Origin: Apostichopus parvimensis
Taxonomy: Eukaryota > Echinodermata > Holothuroidea > Aspidochirotida > Stichopodidae
DNA: 37,566 bases
Assembly (NCBI GenBank): GCA_000934455.1
Contig: KN884054.1
Coordinates: forward strand, 25,950 to 63,515
Direction of reading: 5' to 3'
In this document: in pieces, positions 27,509-37,566 of the stretch
Position numbering within the stretch: the stretch's first letter is position 1
Layout: every line of letters begins with the position of its first letter
Made by a program: the position numbers and the translations under genes
Notes under the pieces: generated by a model
The model's database searches: none
Told to the model about the DNA's origin: nothing
The model's input: the letters and a program-made list of their open reading frames with translations, nothing else

Positions 27509-27740
27509 GAAAAATTGAAATCATAATTCCCGTGCATGAATGACTCAATAGCATACTGTAGGTTCCGCGTGTACGAGATTTGGTGGGACACAAATCTTGA
27601 CACAGGCTGTAACCTCTTTTAGAAAAATTGAAATATAATTACAACTCCTGTGCATGAATGACTCGATAGAATACTGTAGGTTCCGCGTGTACGAGATTTG
27701 GTGGGACACAAATCTTTACACAGGCTGTAACCTCTTTTGG
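27509..27740. repeat. Two-copy 115-bp tandem duplication
   Basis: Two adjacent units (about 27509-27621 and 27622-27740) share GAAAAATTGAAAT, TGCATGAATGACTC, TAGGTTCCGCGTGTACGAGA and CACAGGCTGTAACCTCTTTT with few differences, so the duplication is recent. Confidence 0.9.
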
Positions 27741-29038
27741 ATGGCCCCCTTTTGTGGGGATAAACATTAATTTGCTATGATTTGCTGTTTCATAGTGAAA
27801 GTTAGTCTGCTATCCATCATTTCAATTTACAAATGACCAAGTTAGTCATTCTTCAAGGAGGAGAATATCTCATAACTTACAAGAGATTTAAATGTCACCA
27901 ATTTTTGTCTAGAATTTGACAATGTTTGCCAAATTTTAATCAAATTTGAGACAATAAGTTGGTCATGGTATATTAATTTGCCTTGGGTTTTATTTTAGTC
28001 CAGATGAATAGTGGCAAGACAATAATAGCATAGAAATTAAACATGCTAATCATATTAGCATGACAAAAGGCCCCATGAAAGTATAAATACTGTACATAAG
28101 AAAATTCCAAAGGTCCCCTAATTCATGTGAATAATCAATACACTCCATGACACATGTGCATTGATACACTGTGTATAGAGGTCACAAACTGTTGTCTTAC
28201 TATTAGTACTGTATATACCTGTCAATACACACGGAAATTTCCATTGAACAGTGTAAACACTATCAATTCAGCTTTATTGTATGGATGCCTTTAATGTTCA
28301 TCATATACAAACACACACAGTATATTCAAGTATCATCAGTTGACTTCTAGTATATATGTCTGTATTTGATATTTAGTTTATGCTCTACTGACAGTACTGT
28401 ACGCTTGCTTGAAATTCTAATCTCTTACTGGTATTAATTTAAATATTAGGTTTGCAGTAAAGTTTCCATAAATTATTTATTTTCATGAGTACAAACACTT
28501 TACTATAGTATAGCATATGATATAGGCTCAGAGTAGAGTGCCTGTACACAAAGGAAAACAAACATGTTTATTCTCTGTGTTTATCAACAAATATTATAAC
28601 TGCTATCTTTAATATATTGCCAATAATACAAGGTATGGAAGGGTGTGTGGCAATCAGTAGGAAAGGATTATATTTGACATGTGCTCTAAGCTGCTTATAA
28701 CAGCTTTGAAGCTCAGACAAATAGACCTTATCAATTTCAACAGGAATTTTCCAGTTATCAATCGGTAATGCAACATCACTAGTCTATACTTAGCTCCAAC
28801 TAGACAGACAATCGTGTCAGAGATATCTGTATTAAACCAGGACGACATACTGTATGAGATAGACTGTAATGTTCTCTAAGTGTGCGATGATAGCAAAATG
28901 CATACATACTGCACATGCATACTGTACATACCTGTACATACTGTACCAACATACATGGCATAGAACATTGTGTGAAGAGCCAACATGATTCACTATTGTA
29001 CAATCACAGTGCAGTGTTCAATAACCTAGAGACATTAA
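27741..29038. other. Intergenic DNA, nothing recognised
   Basis: AT-rich, with many ACTGTA/TACAGT words. No gene, RNA or repeat array recognised. Confidence 0.45.
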
Positions 29039-29505
29039 TAATACATTGTCAAATGAAACAGTATCACTCTATGTTGATCAACTGGTTAAAGGCATTGAAG
29101 ACTCGCCCCAAAACGCGTGCTGCCATCTGAAAAAGTTAACTTTCTGTTGCTTGCAAGTGACGTTTTGTTTGTGTCGCTACAAAATGCAGACAGTAATGAA
29201 ACGTGATACCTTGTTATCTTTAGCTGGACCTGAGATGTCCACTGCTGTATCGTTTGTACACTGTGCTGTGGGTATTGACCGCAGTTGTATGTACTGACTA
29301 TATACACTAGTGTCTAATTACCGATGGTAGCAAGCTGTGTGTGTGTATTTTCTGGGATCGATGGTGGTGTTTAACACTTCTGTTACACCTCATTCGAAAC
29401 TAGGTCAGATTACGGCATTAGACATTTCTTTTTGCGCGATTCTTCACACCCTTTAATACATCGTCAAATGTAACAGTATCACTCTGTGTTGATCAACTGG
29501 TTAAA
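29039..29505 (-). mobile_element. TTAA-flanked MITE, copy 2, between 51-bp direct repeats
   Basis: The element (29090-29452, TTAA at 29086-29089 and 29453-29456) is the reverse complement of 11057-11421 with scattered differences. Outside it, about 51 bp (TAATACATTGTCAAATGAAA ... TTGATCAACTGG) occurs on both sides, at 29039-29089 and 29454-29505, with about three mismatches. Both direct repeats run straight into TTAA, so the target sequence itself is duplicated around the insertion. Confidence 0.85.
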
Positions 29506-30571
29506 TAGCATTGATAGACTATGTTGTATATTCTTGATAAAATCAAAATCACTGATGATCTATCTCACTGCTTCAATAGAGATGGCATTGACTGAACTTG
29601 TGAAATTTACTTCCTTCTTCCACTAAGTTCTACAAATTTGCCACCTGGCAACACTTAGCACTTTCAATCTAGTGCCAATGTCTTCTGTCTGATTGAACCA
29701 GTGGTATCCTTATAAGCACTGTGCACTCTTAGCTCTAACATCATGACAAGAATACCCAAGATTTTTATTACCACAAATTCAAATTTCGAAAACAGTGGCG
29801 CATAAAGCTCTCAGACTTGCTGGCAGACTGGTCCATACAACTCCACACTGTATAAGCGACACTGCAATATTTAAAGACATGTACTTTAAAACCGATGAAA
29901 AGGGGGATATGCCCCAATGGGTACAATCTCTAAATGTAATGTGTACGAGCTTTTGTAACTCACAACAAGATCAGGGTATAATATACTTCATGCTCCCACA
30001 AACCACCCCCCCCCCTCCACCACAGATAGACAGATTTGTATTACAATTTGATGGTAGGTGTCTTACTGCATACTTTAACTTTATTCTTTATTAACTTCCT
30101 CTGAAATACCCTCAGATACTTTGACACGTAACCGGGGAGTCATCAAGTGGAAATAAATGGCATCCTAAAGGGGTACCATTGGAATCATCAAGGAGAACCA
30201 ACAGGTCATATCTCAAGGAAACCAGGCCAACTTTATACTGGTTCATCATCAGTGGTCTGGAGGAACTGACAATATGGAAGGAAATAGAACCAGTTTTCAA
30301 TTATAGCAAATATAATTTATCAAAAACATATGACAAATTGTTTCACAGAATGTTAAAACTGCGAGAAGCAGATTGCTAAACCATAGGACATCCAGTACAG
30401 AGAGGCTGCTGTATGCTCATTTGTTACTTGATTTATTTGTCTGCAATCACAGCATATGTACTGTAATCGGACCTTCAAAACCTTCACTATATACTGTATG
30501 TACAGAACAAGCTGCATAATACCATCTGGATGAATTCACACCCATTGGTGGAAATGTACTGTGTCCTTCCC
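29506..30571. other. Intergenic DNA, nothing recognised
   Basis: The open frame at 29795-30091 (plus) has no recognisable domain. A short C run lies at about 30006-30015. Confidence 0.45.
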
Positions 30572-32714
30572 TGCACTGTGTATGGTATAATGATGTACAG
30601 TAGAGTACTTAACATGTGTCCACTCTACACTGTGTATGGTATATAGTGATGTACAGTATGTCTCCTCTCTACACTGTGTTCGGCATAATGATGTAGAGTA
30701 CTTTACATGTGTCCTCTCTGCACTGTGTATATGTTACAATGATGTAGAGTACACTTTACATGTGTCCTCTCTATTCTGTGTATGGTGTAATGATGTAGAG
30801 TACTTTACATGTGATCTCTCTGCTGTGTATGGTATAATGATGTAGAGTACTTTACATGTGTCCTCTCTACACTGTGTATGGTGTAATGATATAGAGCACT
30901 TTACATGTGTCCTCTCTATTCTGTGTATGGTGTAATGATGTAGAGTACCTTACATGTGTCCTCTCTACACTGTGTATGGTATAGTGATGTAGAGTACTTT
31001 ACATGTGTCCTCTCTACACTGTGTGTGTTATAATGATGTAGAGTACTTTATATGTGTCCTCTCTACACTGTGTATGGTATTATGATGTAGAGTACTTTAC
31101 ATGTGTCCTCTCTGCACTGTGTATGGTCTCTACACTGTGTATGTTATAATGATGTAGAGTACTTTACATGTGTCCTCTCTACACTGTGTATGTTATAATG
31201 ATGTAGAGTACTTTACATGTGTCCTCTCTGCACTGTGTATGGTGTAATGATGTAGAGTACTTTACATGTGTCCTCTCTACACTGTGTATGTTATAATGAT
31301 GTATAGCTCTTTATAATGATGTAGAGTACTTTACATGTGTCCTCTCTACTGTGTATGGTGTAATGATGTAGAGTACTTTACATGTGTCCTCTCTACACTG
31401 TGTATGTTATAATGATGTAGAGTACTTTACATGTGTCCTCTCTGCACTGTATATGTTACAATGATGTAGAGTACACTTTACATGTGTCCTCTCTATTCTG
31501 TGTATGGTGTAATGATGTAGAGCACTTTACATGTGTCCTCTCTTCACTGTGTGTGTTATAATGATGTAGAGTACTTTACATGTGGTCCTCTCTACACTGT
31601 GTATGTTATAATGATATAGAGTACTTTACATGTGTCCTCTCTACACTGTGTATGGTATAATGATGTAGAGTACTTTGCATGTGTCCTCTCTACACTGTGT
31701 ATATGTTACAATGATGTAGAGTACACTTTACATGTGTCCTCTCTATTCTGTGTATGGTGTAATGATTTAGAGTACTTTACATGTGATCTCTCTGCACTGT
31801 GTATGGTATAATGATGTAGAGTTCTTTACATGTGTCCTCTCTACACTGTGTATGGTATAATGATGTATAGTTCTTTACATGTGTCCTCTCTACACTGTGT
31901 ATGTTATAATGATGTAGAGTACTTTACATGTGTCCTCTCTACACTGTGTATGTTATAATGATGTAGAGTACTTTACATGTGTCCTCTCTACACTGTGTAT
32001 GTTATAATGATGTAGAGTACTTTACATGTGTCCTCTCTGCACTGTGTATGTTATAATGATGTAGAGTACTTTATATGTGTCCTCGTTGCACTGTGTATGG
32101 TATAATGATGTAGAGTACTTTATATGTGTCCTCTCTACACTGTGTGTGTTATAATGATGTAGAGTACTTTTACATGTGTCCTCTCTACACTGTGTATGTT
32201 ATAATGATATAGAGTACTTTACATACATGTGTCCTCTCTACACTGTGTGTGGTGTAATGATGTAGAGTACTTTGCATGTGTCCTCTCTACACTGTGTGTT
32301 ATAATGATATAGAGTACTTTACATGTGTCCTCTCTACACTGTGTATGTTATAATGATGTAGAGTACTTTACTGTACATGTGTCCTCTCTACACTGTGTAT
32401 GTTATAATGATGTAGAGTACTTTACATGTGTCCTCTCTACACTGTGTGTGTTATAATGATATAGAGTACTTTACATGTGTCCTCTCTACTGTATATGGTA
32501 TAATGATGTAGAGTACTTTACATGTGTCCTCTCTACTGTGTATGGTATAATGATGTAGAGTACTTTACATGTGTCCTCTCTACTGTGTATGGTGTAATGA
32601 TGTAGAGTACTTTACATGTGTCCTCTCTACACTGTGTGTGTTATAATGATATAGAGTACTTTACATGTGTCCTCTCTACACTGTGTATGTTATAATGATG
32701 TAGAGTACTTTAAA
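30572..32714. repeat. Large minisatellite, unit about 50 bp, roughly 40 units
   Basis: Units contain ATAATGATGTAGAGTACTTT, ACATGTGTCCTCTCTACACT and GTGTATGTT, in a head-to-tail run of about 2.1 kb. Variants (GTGATCTCTCTGC, ATTCTGTGTATGGTG, ATATGTTACAATG with an extra AC before TTTACAT) recur in the same order in places (about 30730-30830, 31440-31520, 31690-31790), which suggests higher-order duplication of multi-unit blocks. Confidence 0.95.
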
Positions 32715-32869
32715 TGTCACAGTGCATTATTCCTTCCTTCCCATTACACACAGGGTCAAACTTGCATCCGCTCCAAATTCATGAACATTGCTTTCCTGAA
32801 ATAGCTTAACTTATCCAGATCAAGTTATAAACTATTGAGTAGTGTGTGTTATTAATACTACAGGTAGCA

Positions 32870-33352
32870 TGGACACTTCGAAGTTCGGACACCTAAGCCT
32901 TAAATCACCCCAAAACTATATCTTCTGGTATAAATCACCTGAAAATATACTTGATATGGTGGGAGAAGTGTGTTATATTAAGATACACGGCCAAACTTTC
33001 TTTCCTGCAAACTGTTTTCACGTTGTAAAAAAGAAGATTCTTCGTGATTGTGGAACTGGTATTTCTTTGCTAGAGTATTGCGAAGTTCGGACACTCGTTC
33101 CCACAGTGTGGCGCTGGTAATAAAATTGGTGGCGCAGTTGCTCTTTCAGTAATTATAACAGGCTTCATATATCTCCGTTATTTTATTGACAAATATGTAA
33201 GTACTTACTTGCACACGGGTCATTTTGGAGAGAAAATAACTGTAGCTTTGTACTTTTTGGTGAAATTTGGCTCTTCCTGTAGGTTGTCATGGTGAAATTG
33301 TGTAATTCTTAGGGGTGTCCGAACTTCGCAGTGTTCCGAACTTCGCAATACT
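32870..33352. mobile_element. Nested inverted-repeat element (GAAGTTCGGACAC family)
   Basis: The left outer repeat at 32873-32893 matches the inverse of 33314-33334 at 20 of 21 bases. A second pair, AGTATTGCGAAGTTCGG at 33074-33090 and CCGAACTTCGCAATACT at 33336-33352, is perfect over 17 bp. The right side thus has two adjacent copies of the CCGAACTTCG motif. An open frame at 32842-33117 overlaps the element but has no known domain. It is probably a composite or nested pair of MITEs. Confidence 0.75.
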
Positions 33353-34440
33353 GACTATACATGTTGTATTACTGTTCAGCATAGTACCGTTAGGTTTTCA
33401 TGAAGTCATGTGTAAAATACTGTGTGCCAGATTTAACTGTATCCCATCAGTCAAGTTAGTGGTATACTATTACATGGAATCGGCCCACTCTTATAACTGT
33501 CCATGGTCATCTGATCAGGGGACATCCATTAACTGACCAGGGGTAAGTCACAAACAAGCCCATAGACAACAGTGCTGGGCTGTGTATGGTTGCTACAGTA
33601 TACATAAATAGCTGATATATGGCAGCTCAAAGAACAGGGATACTCCATTCATGTTACAGAAGGTCATTTCTGTTCATTTTACTCAGTGTGTTGGTATCTA
33701 ACTTGCAAGTCTAGGTACTTCTTGGGTTGAGTTCTCTCAATAATAACTTTCAAGGAAACCACATTATTCTGCTTACAGTGTATCCCGTCATGCTACCCTC
33801 ATAACTTCAGAATCTACAGATATTGTACCCTCAAATTTGTCCACGAGGTAATCCAACCGCATCTCTTAATATTTTGTGACCTTCCCAATATTTACAGAAA
33901 GCAAAATAAAAATCAGTCTACCATATCTTCCATTTGGCTGATGAATATCTACAGGATGGGTTCCCACTTCCACCATGTCTGAAATGAAAGATACCTCAAT
34001 GGTTGTATGTCTAGCAAACAGCACCCCTCTCAGTGAATACAGACATTTCACAAGTCTACTGTAGTTGCAAGGATTTAGCCAGCCAGCCATCCATCCATCA
34101 AGGCCAATTCTGCAAACTCACAGCCTTAACTAGTGTGCACAGCTTTCACATTATATTAGAAACCAGGCGTCGTTTAAATGCTTGTCACATTTTTTAAACT
34201 TTTTTACTTGTACTACTGTATAATGCTATATAGATCTTAAGGCTTACAAAATAAACCCAAATCTACCTAAACTGAACTTATATGGTAATACTTTCCTGTA
34301 GTTTCTTCACCTTATTTTGGAAGATTTGTCCCTGAGATAGAAAATGTGTTCAGTTTCATAAAATCATTACCATTCCACCATTTCAGATGTACCTCTTGCA
34401 TCCAGGGTAACAGAGTGAGACCACATCAACTTACTCTATG
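33353..34440. other. Intergenic DNA, nothing recognised
   Basis: No coding, RNA or repeat signal stands out. Confidence 0.45.
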
Positions 34441-34447
34441 AGATGCA

Positions 34448-34597
34448 TGATATCCGCTAGCTTGGTGATATCCGCTAGCTTGGTGATATCCGCTAGCTTG
34501 GTGATATCCTCTAGCTTCAAGGTGATATCCGCTAGCTTGGTGATATCCGCTAGCTTGGTGATATCCGCTAGCTTGGTGATATCCGCTAGCTTAGTGA
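34448..34597. repeat. 18-bp tandem repeat with two palindromes per unit
   Basis: About eight units of GATATCCGCTAGCTTGGT, one of them altered (CCTCTAGCTTCAAGG), occupy this stretch. Each unit holds the palindromes GATATC and GCTAGC. The minus strand reads as repeated ITKLAD inside a 65-codon frame with no other support. Confidence 0.93.
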
Positions 34598-37566
34598 GCT
34601 GTGATGTGCTGCTTTGACCACATGTCATAATTTACTATGAATAATTCACAAATACTGGTAAGAGTAATATATATATGACAATACTATCTTAATATTAAAT
34701 ATCAATCCATTTCGCTGCTGTTATGTGCCAAGTCACACACCGTTTACTAACTGTACAACAAAGAAAACTGTGTGACTCCAGTACCCACACATTTAATTTA
34801 TAGTATTTTATGGTGAAATTTCTATGCAGATTCAAAACTTACTGATATGTAAAGTAATAAAGTAATAAAGTTGAATGTATACTAACAGGCAAACCTCCTG
34901 TCTACTGGGTATATATACATGTACATTCCATAGAGATGTTCAGAATATGCAGCACTAGATGTGGACACACTGATTTTCACTGTACATAGTACTGGAACTG
35001 CATGCAGGCAGGGGTTTAGGCAAGCCAGCCGTCCAGCCCTCTTTTACACAGTTGGTTTCGCAAAATGATGGCGTATATTTCCTTGCACGGCTTGCAAAAT
35101 AGATATGAAGCTGTGCAAAGTTTTCTCAAGTTTTCATTACTGAGTACGCAAATATACAGTATTACAGAAATGATACAACGATGTCAATATTGTCTTGGTT
35201 TATTGTTTAAGACTTTCCCTAATTTTACCAATCACATCTTGACTAGCTAGACAGCTTGCAGTTTACTCCCCCATACCTCCAAAAAGAAAGTTACCCCCAC
35301 CCCCACCTCCCAAAGGACCCCTAAAAGGCTGTTCCCCGGCTCACTTCACCCTTGACCTATCGAGGGTAAGGCGAATTGCTCCACTCTTTCTCTGCGTGGG
35401 AACGGGGCTAGCCCAAGCTTGATCAAGCCCCTCGTGAGAGGTGGGGCTAGGACAGCTTAGCACGGGCAAACGTTGACAAATGTAAATTAAACAATTGCCT
35501 TGGGGTGTAAAAATTACCATGGATTTTATCAGTTGTGGTTTCTGCCGCTTGCTTATTTCTGTATCGACATAAACTGTGTTGTATCTTCTAAAATCATCTC
35601 AAGGAATTACGTAAGGCATAGCTGAGTAGCACACAGTGTAGCTGCCCGCATATATCCGCATACATACAGTATAAAATTGAGCTGCTTTCTTGAAGACGTC
35701 CAGATAACCAGCAAAGCCCATTATTAAATATTAATAACGATATTTTCCTGTATAACATGATGAGGTATTCGAATTGCTTGGCATTTGGTGCGACGCAAGT
35801 ATTATGTTGAAACTTGATGTAACGTGCCGCAGAGTTTTTATTTCGCGTCATTCAGACTATGGTCCAAAATAAAACTTTAAAAAACCCACAACAAACAATT
35901 ATGGTAAACCAAAGATATGACGTGATACACTTGTAAGCTTTCCCGTGATCATCGTTTGGGTTAGCACTAATTTACCTCCATTGTAAGAAATGCATTATAA
36001 ACGCTGGTTAGGAATCATAATGTACCACATAATCTTACATCTGATAATAACTGAAGGGATGTCAAAAAATACTTTTCTTCAAATAGTTATGCGTAGGCCT
36101 ACCAGGTGAGATGAATATATATGAGCCAGTGCTCATGAATTGATCGAGTAACAAAGGTCGAATGTTCTAGCCCTACAGTACAAAGCCTAAATGATATGCC
36201 AACCTTTCGAAAAAAACGTTCACTTCGAATATTGCGGAACTCTGACATATTAGAAAATAATAACAGGAAATGTGAAAAGATATATACATGTTGCTTTGAT
36301 AAACTAAAAACAGATCTAGGCTTCTCGAATTCTCGATTACATTTTTTGGCCCAAGACCGAGTTTAAAAGACCAGGCTACAAAGGTTGTGCCACTGTTACC
36401 GTAAAGCATTTAGTCTACACGCCATAACTTCTTGGATGCAATACTAGCAAAACACACTGATAGTGGATTTTCTTGTTGGCAGCTTGCCAAGAAAAGTTTT
36501 TACGTCAATGTCCACTAAAATGGTACAGTATAAAACATATGCAGACATTGAGTTGGAACAAAACCATTTGCTCGGGCCCAACCCAACAATTATGTGTTAG
36601 GGGTAAATTATTTTGCTTTCCAGTTGTTGGATCAATTTTATGTACACAAAGTCAGCATATCTGCTGGAATAATATTATTATTTGCTTTCAGTTTGGATAC
36701 TATGAACGATTTTTTTTACTTGAAGGATTTTTTTTATTTAACCCCCGCGAAAAATTGTACCACCCAACATATTGCTTTTCAGAGACGAACAATGATTCCC
36801 CTGCGCAGTGCTTTGACACGTCGTCAAAGAAATACAGTAAATGCCTAATCCTTTGCTCACACTTGCAATCATTAAACTGGTATTTCAACAATACTTTTTT
36901 TCCGACAGTTAAGCTTTAATTACAGTCATGGACAGAAATCAGATGCTGATCACATTGAATACGCCCTTAAAACTATGCCTTAATTATGAACAGAAGAACA
37001 GTGTCTATAAAGTGATACTAAGAATATGTTGAGTACAAAATAGCAACATATTTCCCGCGAATCTGAATCGGACTATTCCCAAGGTTTTCCAATCATGCCG
37101 CTATGCCTGGAGTTAACTCGTTGAAAAGCGGGTTCAGATTGCAGGCCTTATCTGTGGTTTTAATTTTAGCTCATGCATGCTTGAAGCAAACCAGAGTCTG
37201 TGGGAACGGCCTATAAGGCGGGCCCCTTGACCCCCATCGTGAGGGGTGGTCAATTTGCCATTCTTAATGATGCCTCCGGCATCATGTTGCCCCAAAATGG
37301 TAGGACACGCTCTTTAAAAATTTGGACACACACATTATCATTTCTGCCTCAAACCCTAGCGTGCAAGCATGCACTAGAATAAACATGGTATTGTGCTTAT
37401 ATGCATACATTTACACTAAACAAACTACTGTCATCTTCACAAAACTGCAAAGTCATACAATACAGAAATGTGGAAGATCTGTTGCATCAGACACTCATAG
37501 TCATAGGCTAGCCCTAGCATAAGTAACATTACAATACACTAGCCCTAGGGCCTACTCTTAATAATA
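34598..37566. other. Intergenic DNA with one GC-rich block
   Basis: No gene recognised. A GC-rich block at about 35321-35470 contains GGGGCTAGCCCAAGCTTGAT and CCCCTCGTGAGAGGTGGGGC, with local self-complementarity; I could not match it to a known RNA gene. A 148-codon frame at 36473-36916 (plus) is phenylalanine- and leucine-rich with no domain and is probably chance. Confidence 0.4.

Noticed and set aside
32842-33117. 92-codon open frame as a gene
   Set aside because: It spans both left arms of the inverted-repeat element and shows no conserved domain.
36473-36916. 148-codon plus-strand open frame
   Set aside because: No recognisable domain, Phe-rich low-quality sequence in AT-rich DNA, and no neighbouring exons.

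Overview
The window is animal genomic DNA. It has short exons with GT-AG introns, no bacterial gene layout, many minisatellites and several decayed transposons. It looks like an aquatic invertebrate. The heme-binding form of cystathionine beta-synthase (CBS) and the transposon types make me lean to a deuterostome such as an echinoderm, but the sequence does not prove a clade.

One protein-coding gene can be supported. It is a complete CBS gene on the minus strand, from the start codon at 20345-20343 to the stop at 5079-5077. I placed twelve coding exons by reading the reverse strand for CBS motifs and checking splice sites and phases. They join without a frame break into a 530-residue protein. 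It has an N-terminal heme segment (Cys26, His39), a PLP catalytic core (Lys96, Asn126, the glycine loop at 231-237, Ser325) and a C-terminal pair of CBS (Bateman) domains with AdoMet-site residues. A thirteenth, phase-neutral candidate exon (13800-13925) repeats the start of exon 6 and may be alternatively spliced.

The introns are unusual. Four carry minisatellites, and two of these arrays are built from the gene's own exon edges. The 80-bp array at 12085-12555 repeats the 3' end of exon 7 with its splice donor. The array at 6673-7970 repeats the start of exon 10, in most units with an AG acceptor. Other intron contents are a 109-bp array (14172-15505), a 33-bp array (17218-17740), a tRNA-derived SINE, a non-LTR retrotransposon 3' fragment and one copy of a TTAA-flanked MITE.

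Downstream of the gene (1-5076) I see only repeats: two identical 95-bp segments 2.2 kb apart, a microsatellite, a two-copy tandem repeat and a hairpin element. Upstream (20.4-37.6 kb) I recognise no gene. This region holds a hAT-like MITE with perfect 16-bp inverted repeats and 8-bp target duplication, an inverted second copy of the TTAA MITE, nested inverted repeats near 33 kb, and arrays at 21.3, 26.4-27.0, 27.5, 30.6-32.7 and 34.4-34.6 kb.
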